DNA of 64,000 bases, from positions 2,480,001 through 2,544,000 of the forward strand of contig NZ_CP038498.1 of the NCBI RefSeq assembly GCF_012427845.1, read 5' to 3'. Shown in pieces: positions 45,234 through 54,352 of this stretch (position 1 is its first letter; the number at the start of each line of letters is the position of its first letter). Made by a program: the position numbers and the translations under genes. The notes below the pieces were generated by a model. It made no database searches and was not told where the DNA came from. It saw nothing but the letters and a program-made list of their open reading frames with translations. The stretch comes from Pectobacterium punjabense (GTDB taxonomy: Bacteria; Pseudomonadota; Gammaproteobacteria; Enterobacterales; Enterobacteriaceae).

Positions 45234-46691
45234 ATGGCTGATATGACGATTACGCTCAGCATACAACCCGGTGCAGGTCTGTCATCGACAGGTCTGAATT
45301 CCCCGCTTTCAGGCAGTAATGGGGGAATATCACCACGTTCCACGCAGCAAAATAGCCAATTGATGGAGGCGTTGGGGACGTTACTTAGCGCTCTCTTGCC
45401 CAATACCCAAGGCAATACGCCATCATCAACCCATGGCAGCCCGATGAATCCATCTGGTGCCGGTAATGGCGGTAGTTCGGCATTAGGGCAAAACGGTAGC
45501 CCTACCGATATGCTGATGAAATTGCTGGAAGCGCTGATCCCTGGCAAAAATGGTCAAGAAGCGGGGAATCCGCTTTCTTCCGGTACACCGGGAGCAACTG
45601 GCGGTAACAACGGTGCCTCGCCGCTCGCAGGTTCGTCCGGTACTGGCGGTGCCGGCGGCGCACAAAACCCAGAAGATCTGAGCCGCTCCCTATTACAGGA
45701 TTCAGCGGGCAGCGCATTAGATAATGCGATCAATCCCACGGAAGACGGCGGTGGCCAACTGAGCGGCAACGAGCTGTTAAAAGCACTGCTGGAATTGATC
45801 GGTAATTTGATGGATTCACAGAAAGGTCAATTTGGTCAACCACAGGGTAGCGGACAATCACAAGGTGGCGGATCGCCGTCAACGGGCGCACCGCAGGCAT
45901 CATCTGGTGGCGGCGGTGGTTCACCTGCCGCATTGTCTGGCGGTGGTTCACCGGCTGCACCATCTTCATCAGTCGGCGGTAACGGCGGTGCAGCGCCCGC
46001 CCCATTAACGGCTGCACCAACTGGCGTTGATGGCGGCTCGGTCGCCTCACCCACAGCGTCAACAGCCGGTGCTGGCCCGGTATCTTTCCCAACCGCCAGC
46101 GGTGATGCCACGGTGGTAAATGACACCATCAAAGTCGGCCCTGGTGAGGTTTTTGACGGCGGTGGCAAAACCTTTACCGCAGGTAGCAAGTTAGGTGACG
46201 GCGGCCAGGCTGAAGGCCAAAAACCGCTGTTTGAGTTGGCTCAAGGTGCAACGCTGAAAAACGTGGTGTTGGGTGATAATGCGGCGGACGGTGTACACGT
46301 CCGTGGTGATGCCAAAATTGATAACGTGCACTGGACCAACGTCGGTGAAGATGCGCTGACGGTGAAATCAAACAACGGCAAGCCTGCCAATGTGGAAATC
46401 ACCAACAGCAGTGCTCAGGGCGCTGCCGATAAAATTTTCCAGTTGAACGCGGATGCCAACCTGACCATCGATAATTTCAAAGCGAAGGATTTCGGTACGT
46501 TCGTGCGCACTAACGGCGGACAACAGGGTAACTGGAATCTGAATCTGAGTAACATTGACGCTGAAAACGGCAAATTCTCGTTTGTGAAGAGCGACAGTGA
46601 AGGGTTGAACGTCAAAGGTAGCAATATCAACCTGACGAACGTCAATAATCACTACAAAGTACCTGACTCCGCCAACTTACAGGTGAATTAA
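45234..46691 (+). CDS. hrpW: Harpin HrpW with pectate lyase domain
   Basis: 485-residue secreted type III helper protein. The N-terminal half is a Gly/Ser/Asn/Pro-rich, Cys-free harpin region with two amphipathic segments (LMEALGTLLSALL, MLMKLLEALI, LLKALLELIGNLM). A Gly/Ser/Ala/Pro linker spans about 195-280. The C-terminal 200 residues are a family 3 pectate lyase-like domain: VGPGEVFDGGGKTFTAG, LKNVVLGDNAADGVHVRGD, NVHWTNVGEDALTVK. HrpW binds pectate and acts in the apoplast. The start follows AAGGAGATGTT. No Cys in the harpin half. Confidence 0.95.
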   Translation: MADMTITLSIQPGAGLSSTGLNSPLSGSNGGISPRSTQQNSQLMEALGTLLSALLPNTQGNTPSSTHGSPMNPSGAGNGGSSALGQNGSPTDMLMKLLEALIPGKNGQEAGNPLSSGTPGATGGNNGASPLAGSSGTGGAGGAQNPEDLSRSLLQDSAGSALDNAINPTEDGGGQLSGNELLKALLELIGNLMDSQKGQFGQPQGSGQSQGGGSPSTGAPQASSGGGGGSPAALSGGGSPAAPSSSVGGNGGAAPAPLTAAPTGVDGGSVASPTASTAGAGPVSFPTASGDATVVNDTIKVGPGEVFDGGGKTFTAGSKLGDGGQAEGQKPLFELAQGATLKNVVLGDNAADGVHVRGDAKIDNVHWTNVGEDALTVKSNNGKPANVEITNSSAQGAADKIFQLNADANLTIDNFKAKDFGTFVRTNGGQQGNWNLNLSNIDAENGKFSFVKSDSEGLNVKGSNINLTNVNNHYKVPDSANLQVN

Positions 46692-46692
46692 G

Positions 46693-47016
46693 ATGCCAAA
46701 CACGATGACGTCGCCCACGCCGACCCGCTGGGCCGATATCGCCAGACAAGGCGGATACATCACACCTGTTCAACGTGAAGCGTTCACCCAGGCTATTCAT
46801 CTGGTGAGAACACAGTTGAATACCGTACTTAACCAATCAGGAACGCGGCGGCAGGGTGAGTTTGAGTTCGATGCCTTTGTGGATTCGCTGGAGCAGGATT
46901 TCCTGCATCAGGCTGATATCCATACGCAGAATGGGTTACATAGCGACGTGGCACAGACCTCATTTTGGATCGCCCGTCTGATCGCCGATCGCTTTATCGC
47001 AGTACGTCAAATGTAA
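46693..47016 (+). CDS. Small protein downstream of hrpW, possible chaperone
   Basis: 107-residue soluble protein, one base after the hrpW stop and so surely cotranscribed, with AGGTG as ribosome site at the hrpW end. It is mostly helical (RQGGYITPVQREAFTQAIHLV, GEFEFDAFVDSLEQDFL, SFWIARLIADRFIAV). Position suggests a helper for HrpW, for example an export chaperone, but the usual chaperone pattern is not evident and I recognise no family. A strong terminator follows at 47043. Confidence 0.7.
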   Translation: MPNTMTSPTPTRWADIARQGGYITPVQREAFTQAIHLVRTQLNTVLNQSGTRRQGEFEFDAFVDSLEQDFLHQADIHTQNGLHSDVAQTSFWIARLIADRFIAVRQM

Positions 47017-47042
47017 TACTTGCGCCATACAATACTGGGGAA

Positions 47043-47077
47043 AAAGCCAGCCGGGGAAACCTGTGCTGGCTTTTTTT
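47043..47077 (+). terminator. Intrinsic terminator of the hrpW operon
   Basis: Arms AAAGCCAGC and GCTGGCTTT around a 13-nt loop, followed by T-rich DNA. It lies 27 bp past the stop of the gene at 46693. Confidence 0.9.
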
Positions 47078-47315
47078 ATCGTTATATTTGCCGCAAGCGT
47101 AATGCAGCACGATAAATCAAAGGTTATAGTCTTTTGCATCGCGCAGGATAATAGCGATATTTACGCTGCACACAGCGACGAACAATTCTTCAGGTATCCT
47201 TTCGTTTCTCAACAGAACGCCGTCAAACAAGCAGGAGGCATGAGGAACCACGTCGCCAGTTACTATTCTGGCGTAAGAAAACTTTATCTGTCGTCATTTC
47301 ATGGAGAAAATAGCG

Positions 47316-47618
47316 TTGAAAAAACTGACCAACAATATTAGTGAATGGCTCAATAATGAGAATGATGATGTCGAGTATATTTACGCTCTACATAACTTAC
47401 TTTCAGGTTCAGTAGGCGCATACGGATATAAAAGTATCCCTGTTCCCAACGATCATCATGCTGTGCATATCTCTTCCCCTAACCAGCCAGATGTCCTTAT
47501 TTTGTCTTCGCAAAAAGCGATTGACGAATGCAAGCGACAACTGCGTGACATGTATTACGCAGAATATCCAGACATTGATTCTTGGTACAGGGATCGGAAA
47601 AATGCAGAAGACGAATAA
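47316..47618 (+). CDS. Hypothetical protein between hrpW and hrpN (100 aa)
   Basis: I propose a TTG start at 47316 because GGAGA lies eight bases before it; an ATG at 47301 would itself cover that ribosome site. The protein (LKKLTNNISEWLNNENDD onward) is acidic, soluble and ends with AEYPDIDSWYRDRKNAEDE. It has a central strand rich in Pro and His (IPVPNDHHAVHISSP). No family recognised and no hrp box visible before it. It may be an accessory gene unrelated to secretion. Confidence 0.5.
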   Translation: MKKLTNNISEWLNNENDDVEYIYALHNLLSGSVGAYGYKSIPVPNDHHAVHISSPNQPDVLILSSQKAIDECKRQLRDMYYAEYPDIDSWYRDRKNAEDE

Positions 47619-47651
47619 CGGCATTTAGCGGCGACATTGTTGCAGAAAGTC

Positions 47652-47684
47652 AAAAAAATGCCGGACACATTACGTGACCGGCAT
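47652..47684 (-). terminator. Intrinsic terminator of hrpN
   Basis: Read on the minus strand ATGCCGGTCAC and GTGTCCGGCAT pair with one mismatch around a short loop, followed by seven T (with the last stem base). It lies 24 bp past the hrpN stop. Confidence 0.9.
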
Positions 47685-47707
47685 GATGGATTTGAATCCC
47701 CACGGTT

Positions 47708-48790
47708 TTAGCTGGAGAGCTTTTGCAGCCCCATATTGACAATCCGATCGCCGATCATCGCCGCGTCAATACCTAAAGACGAGCCGCCATTACCGCGCGC
47801 ACTCAGGTTAGTGTTCCCGGTATCACCGGCTACTGCGCTTTTGATCATACCGACCGCCTTCATGAATTTATCCATGCTGCCTTTGGTCATGCCGTCGTCA
47901 TCTGGCTTGCTCAACGCCTTAGCCCAGGATTTGTCATCTTGTTTCGCCGTCTGCCAGTTATCTTTCTGATACTCGGGTTTGCCGAAGACTTCAGGATACT
48001 GGTCCATAAACTGACCGATTTCTTTTGCCATTCCTCGGTCTTCTTTATCCACGAAATAACGCGTCGGACTGTCATTGTGCGTGCTGATGTTGTTCAACTC
48101 CTGCAAACCCGCTTTTTGTCCCACGCTCATCCCCAGCGTGCTACCCAGTTGATTGAACGCGCCTGCACCACTCAAGCCTTGCAAACCGTTGTTACCCAGT
48201 TGCAGCGGTGAAGTTTGCCCTTTCGCCTGACTTAAGCCGTTACCCAAAATGGCGGACAAAGCATCATTAACGCCCTGCGTATACGCCGAGATCTCCGGTG
48301 ATGCCGGCTGTTTGTTGCCGAAAAGCCCACCCTGCTGCTGTGACATCCCGCCGCCCAGCAGATCTTCCAGTGCGCTAAACAACAGGCTGCCCATCATGGC
48401 CGATGGATTCATGGCATTCATACCGGCACCCAGCGCCCCGCCCAAGCCACCGCCGAGTGCGCTTCCCAGTCCACTGCCAAGGCTACTGCCGAGACCGCCA
48501 CCCAAGCCACCGCCTAGTAAACCGCCACCGAGTCCGCCTAGGCTACTGCCTAAACCACCGAGCCCACCGCCCAGACCGCCACCCAGGCCCCCCCCCATCA
48601 TGCTGCCCATGAACATCATGGTTGTCATGATATCGGACAGCTTTTCTGCGATGTTGCTACGCTGGCCACCAAACGCTGACTGAGACGACGAGCCGCCATT
48701 CTGTGAAGACTGAGATTGAAATAAACCGCCGTTACCGCCCGCTTTGATTGTGATTTGCAACGACGTCCCGCCACCAAGAGAATTAAGCAT
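47708..48790 (-). CDS. hrpN: Harpin HrpN
   Basis: 360-residue heat-stable, Cys-free, Gly-rich harpin that elicits the hypersensitive response and aids effector translocation. A long Gly-Leu-Ser stretch (about 65-125: repeated [10 protein letters not shown] and LGSSLG) is followed by [22 protein letters not shown]. The C-terminal half has [26 protein letters not shown] and [17 protein letters not shown]. It lacks a signal peptide. The start follows GAGGAAACATT. Its own HrpL promoter lies at 48872. Confidence 0.96.
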   Translation of the reverse strand: MLNSLGGGTSLQITIKAGGNGGLFQSQSSQNGGSSSQSAFGGQRSNIAEKLSDIMTTMMFMGSMMGGGLGGGLGGGLGGLGSSLGGLGGGLLGGGLGGGLGSSLGSGLGSALGGGLGGALGAGMNAMNPSAMMGSLLFSALEDLLGGGMSQQQGGLFGNKQPASPEISAYTQGVNDALSAILGNGLSQAKGQTSPLQLGNNGLQGLSGAGAFNQLGSTLGMSVGQKAGLQELNNISTHNDSPTRYFVDKEDRGMAKEIGQFMDQYPEVFGKPEYQKDNWQTAKQDDKSWAKALSKPDDDGMTKGSMDKFMKAVGMIKSAVAGDTGNTNLSARGNGGSSLGIDAAMIGDRIVNMGLQKLSS

Positions 48791-48871
48791 AATGTTTCCT
48801 CAATAAATAAATGGAGTATGAAAGCGCCAATAGATTTGCGGTCAGCCCGCGTGATTGTGACACTCCCCCAT

Positions 48872-48899
48872 TAAGTGATTTTTTGGCTAGCGTGGTTCC
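48872..48899 (-). promoter_or_regulatory. HrpL promoter (hrp box) of hrpN
   Basis: Minus strand GGAACC, 15 bp, TCACTTA. The downstream half is identical to that of hrpW and deviates once from CCACNNA. The box lies across the hrpV side of the gap, 81 bp before the hrpN start. Confidence 0.85.
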
Positions 48900-48935
48900 C
48901 ATTACAGGCACGGAAACACGTGATTTATTCAGGGT

Positions 48936-49283
48936 TCAGCGCGGCGGAAGCCCCGCTAAACGCCACAGTGCCTCTACCGCCCTGGCGGGCTCGGCAGAGG
49001 GAGATAGAATGTGGTGTAACCGCAGATTTTGTTGGTCATCCAGACTCAGACCGCATGCCGACAACGCGTCGGCCTCCAGAAAGCGGCGTTGTAATATTTG
49101 TCGCAGCATGCCGGGATAATGTCGTGCAGGAGCCAGCGTCAAGACGATCGCCGCCTGCCGCGCCGACACCGTCGTAGACCACAGCGTGACACCCGGCTGG
49201 ATTCGCCAACAGACCGTCGGCACGGTGTCCAGCGCCATGAGAAAGTCATGCTGATTGTCGAATACTTCCGCAGGTTTATTCAT
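48936..49283 (-). CDS. hrpV: Type III secretion regulator HrpV
   Basis: 115-residue protein at the end of the hrpF-G-hrcC-hrpT-hrpV operon. In Pseudomonas syringae HrpV is a negative regulator that acts on HrpS/HrpR and is relieved by HrpG. The sequence (VPTVCWRIQPGVTLW, LRQILQRRFLEADALS) has no DNA-binding motif, fitting a protein partner role. Its start overlaps the hrpT stop by 8 bp. Confidence 0.88.
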   Translation of the reverse strand: MNKPAEVFDNQHDFLMALDTVPTVCWRIQPGVTLWSTTVSARQAAIVLTLAPARHYPGMLRQILQRRFLEADALSACGLSLDDQQNLRLHHILSPSAEPARAVEALWRLAGLPPR

Positions 49284-49467
49284 CCACGCTTACCCTGCTG
49301 TAATCCGTCGGGCCGCTGCGTAAGTCAGGCTGCCACCAGATAATGAGCTGGCGCGTTTCCGGCTGCGGACGGCAGGTGACAGACGCGCAGTGAGTCGCCT
49401 GCCGCGGCGCGTTGCAGGCACTCAATAAGAATGCAATGAGCAACACTGACAGCGTTTTCTGGTTCAT
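49276..49467 (-). CDS. hrpT: Lipoprotein HrpT
   Basis: 63-residue lipoprotein from MNQKTLSV at 49467; AGGAG lies six bases upstream, while the Met two codons earlier would touch it. Signal with lipobox LLSACN (Cys about 18), then a short mature part with several Cys and Pro. HrpT is thought to be a pilotin-like helper for the secretin HrcC. It is encoded between hrcC and hrpV as in other group I hrp clusters. Confidence 0.88.
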   Translation of the reverse strand: MNQKTLSVLLIAFLLSACNAPRQATHCASVTCRPQPETRQLIIWWQPDLRSGPTDYSRVSVDE

Positions 49468-49494
49468 AAGCATCTCCTGTAGCGGATGAGGTTA

Positions 49495-51564
49495 TCATTT
49501 TGATATCAGTACGTTGCGTCGGGCAGGCTGAGGCGTTAACGCGGGCTGCAAAGCCAGAAACACCTCGCTGGACTCCCCCGGTGCCAGCGTTGTTTTCGGC
49601 CATACGGCCACCGCTAGCGTGCGGCTACTGGCGCAGGCGGCTTCATCAAAACGCTGTGGCTGCGTTCCACCATTACGCACCACCCCGACACTCAGACGTA
49701 CCTGCCCGTTGCCATACCATTGATAGCGAGAACTGTCATAGATCAGACCCGACTGCGAGCGGCACACGTCACCCAATCGTGTACCTTTGTCCTCGACCTG
49801 AAACCCTGCGGGAAGCTGGCGGCTGGCAAGGTCGCGAAACGCGCCTTCAATCAGGCTATAGAGATCCGTTTTGCCGTTGCGCTGCGCCACGCGGTTCATG
49901 GCACCGTTCAGTTGCTGGCGATTGGCGGAGGATACATAGCGAGTAGGATCGGTTTGATCGCCGACAAGATGCGGCGTAAGAATGAACAGGCGTTCACGGC
50001 GCGAGACTTCATGGCGCGTCGAGGTAAACAGTTTCCCCAGCAGCGGGATATCTCCAAGGATCGGAATGCGGCGATCGCGATCGCCACTTTCCTCAACGTG
50101 AAAACCACCCAATACCAGCGCTCTGTTTTCACCAATCAGCGCCTGCGTACTGACAGTTCCTCGCTTCACGCCAGAGGCTTCCCCCTCACGCCCCGTCTCA
50201 ACCTGACCGTCTTCGATATCGATAACCAGTTGGATGCTGCGCTGCGCCCCTTCACCGACCACCCGCGGCGTCACTTGCAGGCTGGTGCCCGCCGTCACGG
50301 GTTGAATATCCGCGACACGTTCGCCCGTCGCCGTGATGAACGCCGTTCGGCTGAAGTCGACAATCGCGGGCTGATTTTCCAGCGTCAATACAGAAGGGTT
50401 GGCGACGATGGAGGCCGTTCCCTCTCCCTCTAATGCCTGAATATCAGCAAAAAAGCGTTTGAAATCGCTGACAAATAGCGTGCTTCTCCCTATCATCATG
50501 GTACTGCCCGCACTCACATTGCCGAGCTGCGCCTGCCAGTTCGCTTCCAGCCGCGACAGCGCGGTACGATCCACGTCCAAAATAATGGCATCAATGTTGA
50601 CCAGATTTTGCGGTACGTCGATATGGTCAACGAGCTGCTGATACTCTGCCCGACGTTTTTCATCATCCCTAATCAACAACGCGTTATTGCGTACATCGGC
50701 AGAAATTTTACCGCTTAGTGCCATACGCCCGCCCTCCCCAGCGTTGCGTTTCGGACTATTGCGGGTTGCCAACTGCGTCATCAGCGAACGGGTACTATCC
50801 CGCATGGCTTCCATCCCCGTATCCGGCTGAACCGGCACAGGACCGGATGCCCCTGCGGGTGCCGTTCGCTGGCCATCCATTAGCTCATTGAGGATCGTGG
50901 CGACGCCCGGAATCGTCACCTTCTGATCGCGGTATTGCAGTGACCGATCGGATACTGAGGCATAGCGCAGCGGAAAAATCATCACCTTACGCCGCTCGTC
51001 CTGCTTTTCCCGCTGTTGGCTAAAATTGCGGATGAGATCGATATACGCCTGCGGCCCCGTAACCAGCACTACGCCCTCTTCGGGTAACTCTCCCCAGCCG
51101 AAGCGCGAATCGAGCAGTCCGATACCGCTGAGCGCCTGTTTGATATCGGGCGCGGCATCCGGGGAGATTTCCAGCCGCACCGATGCTTGTTCATCCTGCG
51201 GGCTGACATACAGCGCATTGTTATACACGAACCACTGAAAACGGTGCTCCAGCGCGAGCCTGTCGAGAAACAGCGCAGGATTATCCGCGCGGATTTTTGC
51301 CGTCACCTCATTGTCCGCAATATTCCCCAGCACCAAATCCACACCGTGGCTATTGGCGAAATCCGTCAGAATCGCCGATAGCGGTGTTTGTTCAGCAGAA
51401 TACGCATACGCTCCCTTATTCCAGTCGGCTGGCGTAGCGGCGTGCGCCAGCGACATCATCCCGTTCACGGGGATCATCCCGATCAGCACTACCGCCCAGC
51501 AAAACCAGCGATAGAACATCAGTAAAACGCGATACGATCCATTACGCATCAATCCCTTACGCAT
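49495..51564 (-). CDS. hrcC: Type III secretion outer-membrane secretin HrcC (SctC)
   Basis: 689-residue secretin. It has a signal peptide (ending SLAHAA), N0/N3-type periplasmic domains (YAYSAEQTPLSAILTDFANSHG in part; FPLRYASVSDRSLQYRDQKV) and the secretin domain ending GDIPLLGKLFTSTRHEVSRRERLFILTPHLV. It forms the outer-membrane ring through which the HrpA pilus emerges. The start follows AAGGAGAACGAC; it overlaps the end of hrpG by 8 bp. Confidence 0.95.
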   Translation of the reverse strand: MRKGLMRNGSYRVLLMFYRWFCWAVVLIGMIPVNGMMSLAHAATPADWNKGAYAYSAEQTPLSAILTDFANSHGVDLVLGNIADNEVTAKIRADNPALFLDRLALEHRFQWFVYNNALYVSPQDEQASVRLEISPDAAPDIKQALSGIGLLDSRFGWGELPEEGVVLVTGPQAYIDLIRNFSQQREKQDERRKVMIFPLRYASVSDRSLQYRDQKVTIPGVATILNELMDGQRTAPAGASGPVPVQPDTGMEAMRDSTRSLMTQLATRNSPKRNAGEGGRMALSGKISADVRNNALLIRDDEKRRAEYQQLVDHIDVPQNLVNIDAIILDVDRTALSRLEANWQAQLGNVSAGSTMMIGRSTLFVSDFKRFFADIQALEGEGTASIVANPSVLTLENQPAIVDFSRTAFITATGERVADIQPVTAGTSLQVTPRVVGEGAQRSIQLVIDIEDGQVETGREGEASGVKRGTVSTQALIGENRALVLGGFHVEESGDRDRRIPILGDIPLLGKLFTSTRHEVSRRERLFILTPHLVGDQTDPTRYVSSANRQQLNGAMNRVAQRNGKTDLYSLIEGAFRDLASRQLPAGFQVEDKGTRLGDVCRSQSGLIYDSSRYQWYGNGQVRLSVGVVRNGGTQPQRFDEAACASSRTLAVAVWPKTTLAPGESSEVFLALQPALTPQPARRNVLISK

Positions 51565-51991
51565 GTCGTTCTCCTTGCAAAAAAGCCAGCGTGCTCAGAT
51601 TAAGTGGGGCGGGAACGGGTGCTTTTGTGTGCCGCGTAAGCAGGCTCAACCAGACATCCCGTTGATTAAGTAAGGTTTCCAGACTGCGACACAGCTGCAT
51701 GACGTCATCGGCATCGGGTCGCATCCATAGCCAAAACTGCTCATCCTGTGGTGAGAGCGAAAGCACGGCAGTCTCCTCCTGAAACTGTGCGTGGGCGGCA
51801 TCGGCCAACTGGAGTGCGCGCACCAGCAGAGACTCATCCGGCAAGGTAGGCAGCGGAATGGCAGCGCTGCACGCTACGCCCGACGACTGCCGCACCACCG
51901 CCACCGCGCCGCCATCAATCGCCAACTTCAACATCGATGTTCCGCTGTTTAACCAGCGTTCCAGCATCGCGGCTAACTCAGTTGAAGTCAT
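51557..51991 (-). CDS. hrpG: Type III secretion protein HrpG
   Basis: 144-residue cytoplasmic protein (SctO/chaperone-like in size). LDLSTL-type C-terminus (APLNLSTLAFLQGE) and an acidic central part. In P. syringae HrpG binds HrpV and so frees HrpS. Its start overlaps the hrpF stop by 14 bp, and its end overlaps hrcC. Confidence 0.85.
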   Translation of the reverse strand: MTSTELAAMLERWLNSGTSMLKLAIDGGAVAVVRQSSGVACSAAIPLPTLPDESLLVRALQLADAAHAQFQEETAVLSLSPQDEQFWLWMRPDADDVMQLCRSLETLLNQRDVWLSLLTRHTKAPVPAPLNLSTLAFLQGERHA

Positions 51992-52202
51992 TGATGATGG
52001 CCTTTGCCAAACCGTGTTTAACGCTCAACAGTTGCCCGACCGCCCAACTGGCATTGGAATAATCCATACTGGCTTCAAAAAAGGCGTAGCTATCCGCCTG
52101 GCTGGCACCGCCTTCCGCAACATTCAGCGCAATATCATCCAACTGTTGCTGCGAATCGACCAAATGCGCGTCAAGGCGACGCTGAATGGGGTTAAGGGAC
52201 AT
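51978..52202 (-). CDS. hrpF: Type III secretion protein HrpF (needle-chaperone class)
   Basis: 74-residue helical protein (SLNPIQRRLDAHLVDSQQQLDDIAL). Small size and location first in the hrpF-G-hrcC-T-V unit fit HrpF of group I hrp systems. Ribosome site GAGGAGAGAGTGCT. A near-perfect HrpL promoter lies 81 bp upstream, so it opens a transcription unit. Confidence 0.85.
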   Translation of the reverse strand: MSLNPIQRRLDAHLVDSQQQLDDIALNVAEGGASQADSYAFFEASMDYSNASWAVGQLLSVKHGLAKAIINDFN

Positions 52203-52283
52203 AGCACTCTCTCCTCATAAGGTATTTTCCTCACAAAACAGGTTTCGATCGTTAACCTAATATTTGGGTCATTGACCTGATAG

Positions 52284-52311
52284 TGAGTGGTTAACCCCAG
52301 CGTGCAGTTCC
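52284..52311 (-). promoter_or_regulatory. HrpL promoter (hrp box) of hrpF-hrpG-hrcC-hrpT-hrpV
   Basis: Minus strand GGAACT, 15 bp, CCACTCA; one change (T for the last C of GGAACC). It lies in the 126-bp gap between hrpE and hrpF. Confidence 0.85.
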
Positions 52312-52328
52312 CACAGCAAACGAGGATT

Positions 52329-52928
52329 TCACCTGACGGCGGAAGGCTCAGGAGGAATGAGCTGCTGTGTTGCCTGCCGCCAGCTCAGTGACATCACACC
52401 ATGCGCCGTCATCAGTTTCATCGCATCGCTATCCAGCGCTTCATCGCCGGCAAGACGCCACTCCAGATGCGCATGCACATCCAGCCAGTTCCGCACATCG
52501 GTAAGCTGGGCGGGATGGCAGTACAGCGTTCCCCGACTCTCACCCTGCTGCTGTTTCAATAACTGGCGCAGTAAGGCGTAGTGGCGCGACGGTGCTGGTG
52601 TTTTATCCAGTAACTGCGCCAGCGCATCGCGCAGCAACTGTCCAGCTTGCGTAATCATGATTTTCTCCAGGTGCATGCGATCTTGCTGAATGCCTTGCAA
52701 CAGCGCATTTGCCTGCTGCCAAAATTCCGCTTCAGCCTGTTCTACCGCCTGCTCGCAGAGCGTTCGCGCACGTTCGTGCGCCTGTGCCACAATCGTATCG
52801 GCCTGCACCGTGGCTGCTTCCCAGAGCGTCCGGCTACGCCGATGCGCCACGACCCGCGCCGCGGGAATAATCACCGTTTCATCCCGACTTGCACCGGGTA
52901 ATGTCACAAACGTCTTCGTCGTCAGCAT
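52329..52928 (-). CDS. hrpE: Type III secretion stator protein HrpE (HrcL/SctL)
   Basis: 199-residue protein of the SctL/FliH family that regulates the secretion ATPase HrcN. A long helical N-terminal part rich in Ala, Gln and Glu (EAATVQADTIVAQAHERART, VEQAEAEFWQQANALL) is followed by a C-terminal domain (HLEWRLAGDEALDSDAMKL). The start follows AAGGACGACGC. The gene is the last of hrpA-B-hrcJ-D-E. Confidence 0.9.
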   Translation of the reverse strand: MLTTKTFVTLPGASRDETVIIPAARVVAHRRSRTLWEAATVQADTIVAQAHERARTLCEQAVEQAEAEFWQQANALLQGIQQDRMHLEKIMITQAGQLLRDALAQLLDKTPAPSRHYALLRQLLKQQQGESRGTLYCHPAQLTDVRNWLDVHAHLEWRLAGDEALDSDAMKLMTAHGVMSLSWRQATQQLIPPEPSAVR

Positions 52929-52964
52929 GCGTCGTCCTTAGCAACGTGAATAGATATGGGAGGG

Positions 52965-53582
52965 TTATGCAGGTACAGAGGCTTTCCAGATAAGCGCCTC
53001 ACACAGCGCATTTAGTCTGGCTGCGGGTAATGACATCGGCGGCGCGCTGCGATGATCTTCCCCATCGCGCGCCCAATCCCGTGGAAACAGCAGCCGCAAA
53101 CGCGGCCAGCACGCCTCACCATAGCGAATACGCAGTAACAGCAACGCGTCCTGATAGGACACCGACGGCGAAGCAGGAAATGTCACTGGTGCCGGTAGCC
53201 ACAACCCCGGCCGCAACGCTTTTGCCAGCCGCTCACACCATATACCCTCTGCGTCAGCGCAATCCGGGGTACGTGTGGGCTGGCAAACCCGTGTCATCAG
53301 GCGCAATACCGTTTCCCGCTGCGCCGTATCCAGCGCGCCGATCTGCATCAGTGAGGTAAGCGGTTCCGGCGGCAGCACCACAGGCAGAGAAAAATAGCGA
53401 TGAAGCTGCACGGTATTCACATGCAGCCAATTACGACGCGGTGGCACATCGGGTAACGTCACCTTATCACTCCACCAACTGGGATCAGCCTGTAACAGGC
53501 AGTCCTCCACCCACCAGGTCAGCCACGCCAGCGGTGTGATATCACCCGACTCGTGCCTCCCACTTCGCGCTTGTGTTGTCAT
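52965..53582 (-). CDS. hrpD: Type III secretion protein HrpD (SctK-like)
   Basis: 205 residues from MTTQARSG at 53582, whose ATG overlaps the hrcJ stop as ATGA; GGAGGTG lies upstream inside hrcJ. Trp/Leu-rich start (TPLAWLTWWVEDCLL) and LHRYFSLPVVLPPEPLTSLM are in keeping with HrpD, a cytoplasmic sorting-platform component. The frame remains open to 53693 but that part lies in hrcJ. Confidence 0.85.
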   Translation of the reverse strand: MTTQARSGRHESGDITPLAWLTWWVEDCLLQADPSWWSDKVTLPDVPPRRNWLHVNTVQLHRYFSLPVVLPPEPLTSLMQIGALDTAQRETVLRLMTRVCQPTRTPDCADAEGIWCERLAKALRPGLWLPAPVTFPASPSVSYQDALLLLRIRYGEACWPRLRLLFPRDWARDGEDHRSAPPMSLPAARLNALCEALIWKASVPA

Positions 53583-54346
53583 TGTGACGACGGCACCTCC
53601 GCTTTCTTCTGCTGCCACCGTCGCAGGTAAGGCATGCCTACGCGCCAGCCTAATAGGCCGGCCAGCATCAGACCAAACAGCGCTGCGCTCCACTGCCAGC
53701 GCTTCATCTCATCCGGTGTGAGCGTGAAGGGTCCCAGCGTGACAACCGGAATGATGTCCTGATACGGCTCTGCCGGAACAAAGACGATAGCCAGTTCTTT
53801 ATCATCCTTACCCGACAGGCCGGGAATGCTGCTGGCAACCATACGACGGATACGTGGCTCCATCCCATCAGGTTCCAGCTCGGCGCGGTATTTGATAAAT
53901 ACGGCGGCCGAAGCGGGCTGGACGGGCTCGCCGGGTGCGATACGCTCCGGCAACACCACATGCACCCGCGCCACCAGCACGCCATCAATCTGCGCCAGCG
54001 TCGCTTCTACCTCTTGTGATAGGGCGTAGATATAACGGGCACGCTCTTCCAACGGTGTTGAGATCACCCCACTTTTCTGGAAAACCGCCCCCAGATTGGT
54101 GCGCGATTGTTTCGGTAACCCGGCGGCATTGAGAATATTGACTGCGCGCTCCATATTTTTTGCATCAATCACCAGCGTCACACCGGTTTTGTCTACCCGT
54201 TTCTCCGCACCGATCTGATAGCGACCAAGCATCGAAATCGCCTCGTTGGCATCATTTTCCGACAGCCCGCGATTCAGCTCAATCGGCTCGCCGCAGCCAG
54301 CCAATAGCCCGATTAGCAGAAGAAGGACTCGCTTATCGATTTTCAT
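53579..54346 (-). CDS. hrcJ: Type III secretion inner-membrane ring lipoprotein HrcJ (SctJ)
   Basis: 255-residue YscJ/FliF-family lipoprotein. Lipobox LLAGCG (Cys18), then ring-building domain 1 with LSENDANEAISMLGRYQIGAEK and domain 2 with VARVHVVLPERI. A membrane anchor lies near the C-terminus (WSAALFGLMLAGLLGW), followed by a basic tail. It forms the inner ring of the basal body. It starts 6 bp after hrpB. Confidence 0.95.
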   Translation of the reverse strand: MKIDKRVLLLLIGLLAGCGEPIELNRGLSENDANEAISMLGRYQIGAEKRVDKTGVTLVIDAKNMERAVNILNAAGLPKQSRTNLGAVFQKSGVISTPLEERARYIYALSQEVEATLAQIDGVLVARVHVVLPERIAPGEPVQPASAAVFIKYRAELEPDGMEPRIRRMVASSIPGLSGKDDKELAIVFVPAEPYQDIIPVVTLGPFTLTPDEMKRWQWSAALFGLMLAGLLGWRVGMPYLRRWQQKKAEVPSSQ

Positions 54347-54352
54347 AGGCCG

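Noticed and set aside
47063..47341. Plus-strand frame of about 92 codons after the hrpW terminator
   Set aside because: It starts inside the terminator hairpin, lacks a ribosome site and overlaps the better supported gene at 47316.
49720..50433. 237-codon plus-strand frame inside hrcC
   Set aside because: Antisense shadow; hrcC on the other strand is unmistakable.
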